NCBI GenBank assembly: GCA_905221605.1
Contig: CAJNDS010000184.1
Span: 7,501-71,500, forward strand
Reading direction: 5' to 3'
Length of the DNA stretch: 64,000 nt
From: Symbiodinium natans
Taxonomy: Eukaryota > Sar > Dinophyceae > Suessiales > Symbiodiniaceae
Each line of letters starts with the position of its first letter. The first letter of the stretch is position 1. The notes below the pieces were generated by a model. That model saw only the letters and a program-made list of their open reading frames with translations. It was not told where the DNA came from and did not search any database. The translations under genes and the position numbers were made by a program. This document shows, one piece after another, positions 54,414 through 64,000 of the stretch.

Positions 54414-55517
54414 AACATAGCGATCATAGCGGGAAAACTAAACTCATGTAAGAATCGTTGCCGTGTAAACCCTGAAGCGAATTCTCAATGCTTCGTGGCC
54501 ACCATGCGACCTTACGCAAAGAATCCACCTCTTGGTACTCGTACAGTACCGACAACTTGGTGCGCGCCTCAGGCCTGTAAGTTTTGCAGCTCCTTCGTAA
54601 AACCAAACAAAACGGAAAACTAAATGAATTTAAGGGACCGCTGCTGCAGCCATGAAGGATCCTGACTTTCACACACTTTTGAGGTCCCATAGATGAGATG
54701 GTCGCTTCGTTTGGATGTAGGCTCAGAATCCTTAAAAAACTCCGTACCATCCAAGCGTGCTCAAGGGCGAGGCGCACGGACTAACTGCATCCCAGAGTTT
54801 TAGGTTTGATTCGCCTTGGCCTCCGGCCGAGAGACGTCTGAAACAAGCAGACCAGCTCAACCCTACCCCCAGACCCAAATTGGGGGGCTACAATCCGATG
54901 CTATGTGGGGTGGGGGGTGGGTGCCATTTCCAATCGTGAAAAAGGGCGACCCTGCAATTCTCCGGAAAGTCATGAAACGCCACACTTCCCTGAGACTTTG
55001 AATCCTACGGCACAGAGGCGTGCCCGGCCCTTACTGCTAGTCAGGTAAACAAAGCTTCAGGGGTCTTCCAGCAAGCCCGTACTTTAGACGTCTCCCCATG
55101 CTCACTCACGCTCGCGGTCGCTTCCCATATCTGCTATACATATCTGCAGCTGCTGCAGATGCTCACATACCGCTCCGAACAGCCTTCCGAGTGGAGGCTT
55201 CTCACGGAACCATCTTCGCAATTTCTCAACCAGAATCCCGTTGACATGTCAACAAGCAAGTAACCACACAGACGCAAAGCACATAACATTAGGGTCATTA
55301 GGGCCTCCAGCAAGTTAAACTTGAAGAGGCATGGAAGTGCTGGAACGTGCCTGTTTTCTTGGCCTGGAAGACCCCAGACATAGTAATACGGAAGCACTGT
55401 GCGCTTCCAGAGGCCTGACATTGCTGAGACCTCAAGTGCCTGAGCAGCGTTCTAGCCTCTAAGCATCTCTAAGCCCTTGTTCTTATTTTGCTGAGCTCCC
55501 CGAAATTGCTCTTGCGC

Positions 55518-56320
55518 CTAGGCCCAATTTTTCAGCGCATTTCCACATTGAATCCTTCGATCTTGGGAAACCATTGGACGCTCATGTCGACGGTCCAAGC
55601 GGCACATTTTGGAGTTGCCAGTCCACACGGTCGGGCTGCAGGCAAGACAGAAGAGTGTTTGCTTAAGAAAAAGATGTGGGGGCTGCAACTCAACACTTTT
55701 GCTTTTTGCTGACATGCCACGCTCTGTTAATTTGCACTGCCATTCGGACAGAAGGATTCGGCCTCCAACGAGGCCACCCCCATGAAGCCCAAGCCGAAGT
55801 GCAAAGCCCGGTACATGGCACCTGAGCTCAAGCCACAAGTGCTTGCCTGACTTCTGAACCCCTCCTAAAAGTATAACGTTTAGAGGCTCTTTATTGTGGC
55901 TTCTACAAACCCAAAAGGCCGAAGAGCTAGCCAGAAGAAAGCCAAGAGTGAACTGCACATCCTGACCGCCACTGCACATTGACATCGAGGCTTGCTCAGG
56001 CCGATGCGAATCGACGGGGCCACAAAGAAAGAGGTGCTACCTTTGAACCAGAGCCTGTAAATCGCTGCGCGCCAAAGAGGTGGCAAGTCACCATGCAGCT
56101 CTAAGCCTAAGCAAAAGCATGCTCGCAGTGAATGCGCGAAAAATGGTAAACCATGAGATGCTCTGCGGCTCCGTGCATGCATCATATTGCAGGGCTCCGC
56201 GCTTGCCATCCTCCACTGGGTGGGTGATCCTTGTGTGCCCGTCGTGGGGAAACCAAGGAAGGGCTTCAGGTAAGCAAGCGCAGTGCCTGAATGTGTGAAG
56301 GCACGGATGCATTGAAACAA
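55518..56320 (-). CDS. Possible membrane protein exons, unassigned
   Basis: Two overlapping minus-strand frames (55880-56320 and 55518-55985) read GDLPPLWRAAIYRLWFKGST then SFFVAPSIRIGLS, and DVQFTLGFLLASSSAFWVCR then NVILLGGVQKSGKHLW. One hydrophobic helix is visible. A splice between them near 55985-56010 is likely but not placed. No family is recognised. Confidence 0.35.
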
Positions 56321-56340
56321 CGAAATCTAGCCAGAGCTGT

Positions 56341-56773
56341 GTGAAAGAGTCAGCCCCGGTGGTCGTGTGTCCTTTGCGCGTGTCCGTTGCCGTCACCTAC
56401 CAGTGGCAAAGCAGCGGTCTGGCTTCTGCGGAACTTTGGAACAGCAGGCGACGCATCCAAGCGATTCTGTCTGCTGCTGGCAACCCATCCACCTCTATCC
56501 TCGTGAAGGTGTGGGGATTGTGACCATTGTGGACGAGCCTCAGTTGAAAGCTGACATCTTTTCAGCAGGCGCAACTACATCTGGCCGAGGTCCCAAACGT
56601 CACATCGCGTGGCAGGCGAGCTTCTGGCGCAGCCTTGGACTCCTGGAATTCTGCAAACGACAATCAAATGTGCACTGAAGGAAAAGCTGCAGCAGGAGCT
56701 GTCCTCTGCCACAACTGGTTTGGTGCACATTGACGGCGGATTCGAACCACCTTTAACCAGCAGCGAACACTAG
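56341..56773 (+). CDS. Probable two-exon unassigned gene
   Basis: The second exon is strong: after a CTGACATCTTTTCAG acceptor the frame reads RNYIWPRSQTSHRVAGELLA, QPWTPGILQTTIKCALKEKL and QQELSSATTGLVHIDGGFEP to a stop at 56771-56773. The first part reads SSGLASAELWNSRRRIQAIL and SAAGNPSTSILVK. A GTGGGG donor after the Lys-Gly codons joins in phase through a gap of about 55 bases. Another frame is open across this gap, so a different structure is possible. Confidence 0.4.
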
Positions 56774-56797
56774 ATTCAAAGGGCGGCTCTGCGCACT

Positions 56798-56840
56798 GCG
56801 AAGAATGCGAAGAATGCGAAGAATGCGAAGAATGCGAAGA
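56798..56840. repeat. (GCGAAGAAT)n 9-base tandem
   Basis: About five copies of TGCGAAGAA are present. They could be coding (a Cys-Glu-Glu or Ser-His-Ser run), because protein-like Cys-containing frames continue on the plus strand, such as EVCQQKPVYFKCRSCEACAR at about 56850-56910. Confidence 0.9.
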
Positions 56841-57101
56841 TCTGCGGATGAGGTTTGCCAGCAGAAGCCTGTTTACTTCAAATGCAGGTCTTGTGAGGCT
56901 TGTGCGCGCCATGTGGACCGCTCTTGTTCTTGACATGCACACCCTTGCAAAGCACACACGCCTGTACGACGCCAAAAGAATGGCGGCGCGGCCTGTCGCC
57001 CCAAGACAAGAGCCCTTACTGCTGCATAGATTGCCATTCACGGGAGCTGCCTGATGTTGATAGACAAGAGATTGCAGTTGACGCAGTGCCGATCTTCATT
57101 C

Positions 57102-57512
57102 TCACATGCTCCCTGGCAGCCCACCTGTATCGGTACCGCGTGTGGGCCATGTGGGGAACCTGATGAGACGTAAGGGAAGCTGTCTTCTGCGGCAACCTGC
57201 CTGATTTACAAACTTGTGAAAAATCGAATGATGTCGTTTGGCCTTGCTCGCATGAAAGTCTCCGAAACTACAAGCGAAGCACCGCAAAGAATGAAACGAT
57301 GCACAGGACGCTTTGAAAGCCAATAAGCAAGAGCTCGCACATGCGAGCCCTTCCCGGGCCTGTGGATAGCTCTGTGCGGCCTCAACCACGGAGCCACAGT
57401 CACAAGGATGGCAAGAATTCTTTGACAGCTCCCTGAGCTTTGATAGCCCACCCTCAGTCAGGCCCCAATATGCTGCAACGATTGTGAATAGCAGAGTATG
57501 CTGGCAAATCAC
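57102..57512 (-). CDS. Protein-like frame, unassigned
   Basis: The frame starts with MICQHTLLFTIVAAYWGLTE, which could be a signal sequence. It continues with GGLSKLRELSKNSCHPCDCG, SVVEAAQSYPQAREGLACAS and SLRCFACSFGDFHASKAKRH. It is Cys-rich, and the family is unknown. Confidence 0.35.
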   Translation of the reverse strand: MICQHTLLFTIVAAYWGLTEGGLSKLRELSKNSCHPCDCGSVVEAAQSYPQAREGLACASSCLLAFKASCASFHSLRCFACSFGDFHASKAKRHHSIFHKFVNQAGCRRRQLPLRLIRFPTWPTRGTDTGGLPGSM

Positions 57513-58056
57513 AGTATATTGTAGTAGATTAGTGGCTTATACTGCTGGGCCTTCGTCGAAGCAGCTTTGTTCAGGATCTTCAACTTTCCTTGGTGAGCCT
57601 CAGCACGTAGTGCACGTAACCCTTGCAACCGCCATTGCAATGAAGGAGCTGCCGGTACTCTGAGAGCTCTGAGAGCACAGCTTGGTGAGATGGTCAGCTG
57701 ACTCACAGGGGTGCAACAGTCCTACCCAAGAAGGAAACTTGCCAAGGTCCCTTCAATGTGGCCAGCTGTGGTGCTGCGCATCCTGGTTCTCAACGGTGGT
57801 GAGAGAGTGGCTGCCTCACCATGGCTCCAGAATGCTCCGCATGCAGTAGAGGGAAATTGCATCGGCAGATCATCGGCAAGCCGCAGCGGCACTTCTCTGG
57901 CTCTGTTCACCATTTCGGTACTTTGGCTTGTGAGACGAGGGGCTTTCTGAGAAGCAGAACAAATGCAATCAGCCTGCTGAATGCATTGACAGCACCTGTG
58001 TGCTGTAACACGTGAAACAGCTTGTATGTCATGATTATGCCATCTTTCGTGCTTTA

Positions 58057-58447
58057 TGCTGGGCACCAATAGCTCAAATGATCAGGACGCATTTGAACGC
58101 TCTGCAAGATGTCGGCGTCCAACTTTGGCATGCTCAGGGATGATGTTGTTCGAGCAGAGGTTTTGCGGGCGCATGCGACGCCGGAGCCTTTATCTTCCTC
58201 AGCCCATGCCTTGCATAACGTCTGCAGATGCAAAACTCCGTGGTCCGTGGGCACAAGCGTGGAGGGCAATCTGCGACGAGCCGCATCAATAACCTTTTGC
58301 TCCCAATTCCCAGTGATTGTACCCGGGCCAAAGGGTTCGTCGCTTCGGTGACGGAGTTCAGCCCAGCCCGTCCAGTCAATACGCAAGCAACCAGGTTCCC
58401 CGGTGGGGGCAAAGGTGCCCTCCGCTATCTCCCAGCAGCATGTGCAG
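58057..58447 (-). CDS. Strong protein-like exon, unassigned (WEIAEGTF/IDWTGWAEL)
   Basis: A GGTGACTACAG acceptor ends at 58448. The frame reads CWEIAEGTFAPTGEPGCLRI, DWTGWAELRHRSDEPFGPGT, ITGNWEQKVIDAARRRLPST and LVPTDHGVLHLQTLCKAWAE over 130 codons to a stop at 58054. Trp, Gly and Pro placement gives it the look of a folded domain. I cannot name the family. The exon at 58585-58770 lies just upstream on the same strand. Confidence 0.6.
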
Positions 58448-58587
58448 CTGTAGTCACCTGGAGACTACGCTGGGCGAGGTGGGCGAAGCTCTAGAAGCTA
58501 CAATACATGGACGCAAAGTTCCACAATCTGCTTAGCCAAAGTTGGTTTGCTCTTAGTTGCTAGGGAGACGGCTTATATTTTCCGCTA

Positions 58588-58770
58588 CTGTATAATCCTG
58601 TATACTTGGCTAGAATTGCAAGTTTCCGCTTGCGCGAAGTCACCGCTGTGCTCCATGTAGTCGCTCTCGTAGTGGTATTTGGCCAAAATTCGCCCATCCG
58701 GAAGCAAAAGCACGTGCTTTGTCGACTCCGTGCCCCCAAAGCCGCCTCCGCTGAATCTTTGCTTGTCCTC
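58588..58770 (-). CDS. Strong protein-like exon, unassigned (LLLPDGRILAKYHYESDY)
   Basis: After a GCATCCTTTGCAG acceptor ending at 58771 the frame reads EDKQRFSGGGFGGTESTKHV, LLLPDGRILAKYHYESDYME and HSGDFAQAETCNSSQ. A GTATAC donor-like site follows the Gln codon. The acceptor, composition and position upstream of the 58057-58447 exon suggest one gene, although phase across the intron is not settled. Confidence 0.55.
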
Positions 58771-59173
58771 CTGCAAAGGATGCAAGCACGGGTCTGCGAA
58801 TCCATGCAGCTATTTGAAGAGAGAGGCTGTTTGCAATCATCTGTCTTTTGCATGTCCTTCGCCAAGTTAAGGCAGCACTTCATGTCATGGAAGCCCGACG
58901 GCGCATCCTCTCACACATCTTTTTTGAGAGTGTTCTCAAATGATGACAAACGCTGCATGCTTGGCACTCTCACAGTGAGCTTGCGTGTAACCTAGATCAA
59001 GCACGGGTGCTTGCTCTCTTGTCTTTTGACTACTAGGATCCTCCCAAACTGGTTCCGAACCTAGTCATGCCTGACAAAAGTGCCGCCCAAGAAGTATGCC
59101 CGAACATGCACCGAACCGGCAAGAAACGCAGGCGTCCTGAATGGCGCCAAAGTCCCTGAGCACATCGATGGTG

Positions 59174-59383
59174 TCAGCCTCGAGGCCGGCCAACAAGCCT
59201 GCATCCACCCGAACGAGCGTCAGGCTCAGCGCACCTCATCTCAGCATATCTCAGCCGGATGTTGAGCTTAGGGCTTAGTTGCTTTCGGAAAAGAAAACTG
59301 CTGTGCCCTGAACCAGTTTCGAGCTTCAGCCTGGGCTCCATCGCCAGCGCAAAGCTCAGCTGACAGATCCAAAGGCTCCTCAT
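59174..59383 (-). CDS. Weak open frame, unassigned
   Basis: The frame reads MRSLWICQLSFALAMEPRLK, LETGSGHSSFLFRKQLSPKL and RYAEMRCAEPDAR. A plus-strand frame at 59080-59265 overlaps and is also plausible. From 59,400 to 60,500 several plus-strand frames are open but none is convincing. Confidence 0.25.
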   Translation of the reverse strand: MRSLWICQLSFALAMEPRLKLETGSGHSSFLFRKQLSPKLNIRLRYAEMRCAEPDARSGGCRLVGRPRG

Positions 59384-60553
59384 GACTGTTGTTGCAAAGT
59401 ATCGGTTGGAATTGCGCTTAACAAGGCCCTCGCCCAGGGGTGTTAGGGTTCGAAGGCGTGATCTTCAGTCTTCAATACACGCCTTGCGCAGCGTTCCATT
59501 CCAGCACGACCTGGGGGTGTACAACCGTACAACCTCAGGAACTTATCATCCACAGACCATCCTGGCTTTTGCTCCCACCTCGCACGTATTCCACGGCTCA
59601 TGCTGGTGACATTTCCGGCCCAACAGACAGGTGCGCGGAGACTTCAGGTTGGGCTGGGCCGCAAGCGAAAAGACTCCAATGAGTGGTGCACAGCACCCGA
59701 CAGCACTCGACAGTGCTTTTCTCAGCCGTCAACACCCTACTGGCCCATTGTTCACACAGCATCTTTTGCAAAACAGGTTTGAACTTTCAGGTTCGAGGTA
59801 TCGCTCAAAGAATCTGATATTGCCCGGGCTCGCTGTCTCTAAGGAGCTTGTCGAAGCGCGTAGTTCCAGGAATCCTCTCAATGATCCTTTGCTGACCGAA
59901 TCTTTCTGGACTTCTTAATGTACAATTATTGCCCCCTCCTCTCTCCCGAACCAAGCTGTCGACTAGAGCGTTCTCTCTGTGCGGTTCAGCCTCTGTTGCC
60001 CAGTCACCGGCTCGGGAATGTCAGTTTCTTCAATCAGCCTCAGGAGCTGGCCAAATTCAAATTTCTGGCCGTCATACTTGGCATAAGAAAACATGTACAG
60101 ATGCTATCGTAAAACTTCCATGATGCTGCAAGGAATCGTTTCGCCAGCAAGGCTCGTCACGGCAATGACAACCATGGCTGACCAGACTTCACAAAGTCTT
60201 GTGGCATTGAGCACTTCGCAGCTTCAGTGCTTCGGAATTGGACAAAGAAGAAGAATCCCGGCTTTACAACTGGCACCAGCAACCTGCATCCACTCTGGGT
60301 CCCATTGCCTTGCGGCATAACTTCCACTGTGCGGCTGCTCGCATGGCTCAGGGCATCATCATCCCCACCTTAAGCAGATAGGCAAATGGTGCAGCAGCGC
60401 AGCATTCGTACAGCATTCCCAAGATATCCCAACACCGGGTTCGCACCGCAAACAGGCGCGTCCTGCTTGTCCACAGTTCTCACCTCAAGGAGATTGGTCT
60501 GTGAGAGTCTGTGCGCTGGGAAACTCAATCAGCTGTGCGAGGCGTGAAAAGAG

Positions 60554-60964
60554 TCAAGCGAATTGCCCAACTGTCCAGCCTCTGCATCTGGCGGGTACAC
60601 CACGCACCAAGCAGAGGTTTGATTTCTCTCCTGCAAGCTCTCCAACCACAAGTCTTTCTTGACATCTCAACCGCAAAGGCAGGTATGGCAGGATGCTTTC
60701 TAAAAGTCTAAACGACTGTGAAAACCTCAACATGTCCCGAAGCAGTCTCGCCTTCAGGGCTGTCTGATCCGTCCACAGCCTGCGAAACTTTGCAAGGTCT
60801 TGTACACCGACACCGCTTGCTGCTCTCAAAGCAAACAGAAACTCTTCGTGACCGAGTTGGCCGCGCAAGGTCCATCTCAGATAAGCAGCCAGCCTGACAA
60901 GGGCCAATGCGGTTGCACGAAGATTTGGAAACGGACTGATAGTGCAATTGCCGCAGCTGGCCAA
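60554..60964 (-). CDS. Protein-like frame, unassigned
   Basis: The 136-codon frame contains ALALVRLAAYLRWTLRGQLG, HEEFLFALRAASGVGVQDLA and KFRRLWTDQTALKARLLRDM, which look helical and protein-like. It could be a helical-repeat fragment, but no repeat period is evident. The family is unknown. Confidence 0.4.
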   Translation of the reverse strand: MASCGNCTISPFPNLRATALALVRLAAYLRWTLRGQLGHEEFLFALRAASGVGVQDLAKFRRLWTDQTALKARLLRDMLRFSQSFRLLESILPYLPLRLRCQERLVVGELAGEKSNLCLVRGVPARCRGWTVGQFA

Positions 60965-61143
60965 AGCTTTGAGCGTGTACTAAACTGAATACTGCTTGGG
61001 CTTGTTCGGCCAGAACCACAAAACAAAGGAACTGCTCACAGGCTCTCCTTGTCTGCGCTCGGGGGCATCGACATGCTGCGCACTGCTGAAGATTGATGGC
61101 TACATTCGGCTGGGGGGAGTGCGAAATACGTATACCATACTGT

Positions 61144-61206
61144 ACTATATTATATTATATACCTATATATATGTATACATATATATATATATATATCTAT
61201 GCATAT
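61144..61206. repeat. (TA)n-rich microsatellite
   Basis: TATATTATATTATATACC passes into TATATATATGTATACATATA and a pure TA run. From 61,210 to 62,090 the sequence includes degenerate GAAGGCCTGAAGGC words (61590-61650) and no gene that I can support. Confidence 0.92.
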
Positions 61207-62095
61207 GCGAGCACTGTGTGGGTTCCCCTTTATTGCTCCAATGTTGGGCGCGTGAAAAGCTTTCTGCCACAAGCTACTGCGCGTGTGCGTGGTTACGGGC
61301 ATGGGAAGGCAACAGGCTAGTGAGTAGCTGCTAAGGGAATCCTGCTGATGCATGCCTGTCCGATCATGGGCCTCGTGCACAGAGTGGGCGCAAGCCGCTT
61401 TCACGCCAAAGTAGTCAATGACACAGGGAGCGCACGAATGCATGCAACCAAAACCACGGCAACTCCGAAATGTGGATTCGTGCTACTGGGATACCAAGTT
61501 ACGCTGATTACACGCTGATTACGCAAAACAGCAGATCCATCAGATGCATCATGGATTGTGGGTGTGGCCTCGAAGACGAGTTTGGACTGAAGGAGCCTGA
61601 AGGGCCTGAAGGCTATAGGGCCGATTTTTGTTGCAGCCTGTAGGGCTCAAGGCCTGTGGCTTCAGTGGGTTTGGAAGCTTAAAAAGTTTAGCATGGCTTA
61701 TAAGGTCAAGTTTAAGGCTCAAGGCCTCTAGACTGCAGGTGGTGTTTGTGCAAGAGAGGAGGTGAAACCTTTAGGACTGCGTGCTGGTAGTTCACCGCGC
61801 GCATCAGCCCAGAAGAGGATGCCAAAGATAGTGGATGCCCAGAAATTTAGACCGCAGGTAACTGCCCACCCCTCCCTCCACCCCGGCCACTGTGGGCTTC
61901 CCTTACACCCCATCTGTCTGCACGCAATTAAATTATAGCTGCCCCGCCCTCCCTCAGTTGTGCCTACCCCCAACCCCCCTAACCCCTACCACTCGTTTAG
62001 GCGGTGCGGGTACATATTTCGCAGCGTTAGGCTAGGGGGTTCGCGAAATAGATCAGCAGTGAGCAGCATGAATAGGCAACTAAGAGTAGCGTGAA

Positions 62096-62371
62096 TCAAC
62101 TGGGTAGAAACTGTCTAATTGAGTGTGAATCCCCAAAATAGTAGCATGTAGAATCCGGAACTGCTGGTAGCTGCGTGAAGTGAGCATCTCTCGTAATCAA
62201 GCCATTGGGCTCGACTCTGTCTGTTTTGGCGCTTCTCACATGCAAGCTGAGATGCGGCCACTGATGGCTCACATCGGCGTCTCTTCGGATAAAGACATGA
62301 AACAAAAGCGCCGCGTGCCTACTCGTCCAAATCTCGTCCCAACAGACCCCAGAGGTTGGTGAAGAGGTCAA
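62096..62371 (-). CDS. Weak open frame, unassigned
   Basis: The frame reads LLFHVFIRRDADVSHQWPHL, SLHVRSAKTDRVEPNGLITR and DAHFTQLPAVPDSTCYYFGD. Composition is plausible, with no recognised domain or splice site. Confidence 0.3.
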   Translation of the reverse strand: MTSSPTSGVCWDEIWTSRHAALLFHVFIRRDADVSHQWPHLSLHVRSAKTDRVEPNGLITRDAHFTQLPAVPDSTCYYFGDSHSIRQFLPS

Positions 62372-62968
62372 GTCAAAGGATGAACTGCTTGATACATTGC
62401 TCGGGCCTCAGATTCACGTTTGGTACGCGACGAGGATGTCGACTTCACCGGGGCTATCTACGAGCACAGGCGGACTTTGCCTCCTGATTATGCCGGCCGT
62501 GTGTTGCTGGTAGCGCATCTTTCATGTGGAAGCCAGCCGGTCAACCACAATTACAATTGAAGGGCTGCTTGTGCAAGGATATCCAAGGGCAATGCCGAGA
62601 TTGACTCAGCTGAACGATGCGCCCAGCCGAATCAAAAATGAATTCGGTGAACTCAGCTGTCACTGTCGTTCCAAGGCTGAGCTCAGCATATGTGCAATAA
62701 CTGTTACAAGAACTGGCAATCACGGCAGATCAGGGGCAGATGGCTGCTAAAACCTCACAGTTTCAACGTGACAACGTAGAAGTCATCTCAAAAGGCATGA
62801 CGCTGGCATGAGCCGAAGTCTGACCCAGCACTACGCAAACTCCAAGTCAAAGACGGACGCAAACTAAGCATTCATCCCTCAGGTTGAAATATTTACTCAA
62901 CATCTGACATGACACACTCAGCTAGTCAAAGATGACACATATGACACTATGCCTGTGTTTCCCTGGGC

Positions 62969-63283
62969 ATGCTGCACCGACCTCATTTGGACAGATCTGC
63001 ATGGAGCCGATGGTGTGCCTTGCAAGCCCACTGTTGGGCTGTGCTATTTTCACTTGCTGGATTGTTGTATATCAGCCTCCAGCAGATGTACTTGCTGCAT
63101 GACTCTCAACATGCCATGATGTGCTGCCAGCTCGCCTCTGACGGAACACACACCTCCCAGCCCATCAGGCTGTGGGCTCCACCTCCGCAACATGAACTAC
63201 CGCCCGTGCCTGTGCCCTCCTGGGACGCACTTTGGGGCAGTTACGACTTGAGTTGGGCAGTTGCGACACAGTCCAAGCCGTGA
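62969..63283 (+). CDS. Weak open frame, unassigned
   Basis: The frame reads AVLFSLAGLLYISLQQMYLL, HDSQHAMMCCQLASDGTH and PVPSWDALWGSYDLSWAVAT, with one hydrophobic segment. No family is recognised. Confidence 0.3.
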   Translation: MLHRPHLDRSAWSRWCALQAHCWAVLFSLAGLLYISLQQMYLLHDSQHAMMCCQLASDGTHTSQPIRLWAPPPQHELPPVPVPSWDALWGSYDLSWAVATQSKP

Positions 63284-63584
63284 CTACGCATTTGGTCTGA
63301 GCTGGCGGGCGCAAGGCTCGGCGGTTCTCGTGAACGCGTTCGTCTCCTTTGTCAATTGCAGCTGCTGTGAAAGGACTACCCGTGCTCAAACTACTGCATA
63401 GAGTCTACAAACAAACCGAAAGACCTAAGTGCTAGGGACTAACTAAATATCACGGGCACTTGGGCGACACGTAGACTATCTGAGCGAGCTGCAAGTTGTG
63501 AATATTGACTTTGACCGATGACATTCTCTTTGTGCTGCACCCCTTAAAGCAATTTGCTTGCTCGTCATGTCAGAATCACTGGGC

Positions 63585-63992
63585 TCACTGCTCGCCGCGC
63601 GTCATTTGGACTGGCAGCCAGTTGCTTGAAACAGCGCTGGAACACCCGACGAGGTAATAAACAGCAGGCTGCAAAGCCGAGGTCCTGGGCCAGAGTGGCC
63701 AGACGCATAGCCCATGGGCCTCGGCGACTAATTTCAAGACCAACTGGGGCCACTGGAATCTAAAATCTGGGTATGCGTCGCTCACAACTGATCTGACACG
63801 CCCAACATCTCGGGCAACATGGGGTATGGGAGGTGCAACTCGGCACATGGCTCGCTTGATTTCAAGTAACTGATGTGTAGATCCGACCCAGATACACTCA
63901 CTTGCGTTCACCAAGTGCGAAGCGAGAGGGAGCGGCGATCTGACGGTGTCCTTGCAAGTTTCGAACATGTTGTAACTTAAAATCCAGGACAT
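63585..63992 (-). CDS. Weak open frame at the window edge, unassigned
   Basis: The frame reads SHLVNASECIWVGSTHQLLE, IKRAMCRVAPPIPHVARDVG and YPDFRFQWPQLVLKLVAEAH. It starts at an ATG close to the end of the window, so upstream exons may lie outside. No family is recognised. Confidence 0.3.
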   Translation of the reverse strand: MSWILSYNMFETCKDTVRSPLPLASHLVNASECIWVGSTHQLLEIKRAMCRVAPPIPHVARDVGRVRSVVSDAYPDFRFQWPQLVLKLVAEAHGLCVWPLWPRTSALQPAVYYLVGCSSAVSSNWLPVQMTRGEQ

Positions 63993-64000
63993 TGATTGCG

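Noticed and set aside
56735-56760. A tRNA-like B-box (minus strand GGTTCGAATCC) with a pairing T-arm
   Set aside because: No matching acceptor stem, D-arm or A-box lies at the right distance, and the bases are explained as codons of a protein-like exon (IDGGFEPPL).
57821-58015. CSACSRGKLHR resembles the zinc-binding segment before a Copia-type integrase
   Set aside because: There is no upstream His pair, no integrase catalytic core, no reverse transcriptase motif and no terminal repeats nearby.
1-64000. CRISPR arrays, bacterial operons, phage or insertion-sequence genes, viral genes
   Set aside because: No direct-repeat/spacer pattern, transposase, integrase, capsid or polymerase motif was seen, and the gene structure is eukaryotic.

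Overview
The window reads as nuclear DNA of a dinoflagellate, most likely a Symbiodiniaceae/Suessiales-type alga. The reasons are a GC content that looks near 50%, genes broken into small exons, one long intronless PPR protein gene, GC as well as GT candidate 5' splice sites, abundant simple repeats and low gene density. No complete spliced-leader gene, tRNA or complete rRNA gene was found, so the assignment to lineage is an inference. Nothing prokaryotic (operons, ribosome binding sites, CRISPR, insertion sequences) is visible.

Layout. Positions 1-3558 are a GATC-rich minisatellite that has itself been duplicated as a 1,628-base higher-order unit. It runs into three copies of a 540-615 base dispersed repeat (3557-4870) and an AT-only tract (5040-5215). 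From 5.8 to 9.9 kb on the minus strand lies a multi-exon superfamily-1 helicase of the UvrD/TRANK1-like type with Walker A, DEAQ, GDxxQ, NYRS, AKGLEFD and YVAITRSR motifs in order. At 10.7-11.2 kb is an unassigned plus-strand gene, followed by an AT-rich block and a 102-base 5' fragment of 18S rRNA on the minus strand. From 19.3 to 20.8 kb on the minus strand is a multi-exon RluA-family pseudouridine synthase (HRLD and GRTHQIRVH motifs). At 38.1-39.7 kb on the minus strand is a 519-codon intronless PPR protein. At 42.1-43.6 kb on the minus strand is a multi-exon EamA/DMT membrane transporter.

The remaining sequence holds about twenty protein-like exons whose families I do not recognise. The best are at 22.3-22.6 kb, 40.8-41.8 kb, 53-54 kb and 58.05-58.77 kb. 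Intergenic and intronic DNA carries GA, GT, GTCT and TA microsatellites, an 8-base CCTAGGGC array, and a cluster of palindromic GATGTTGG/CCAACATC hairpins near 30 kb.

The recognised genes do not form a pathway: RNA modification, organelle RNA processing, a helicase and a transporter sit on the same strand but far apart. Exon ends were placed by eye from frame changes and AG/GT/GC dinucleotides. Only a few junctions (marked) are phase-checked; all others are approximate.
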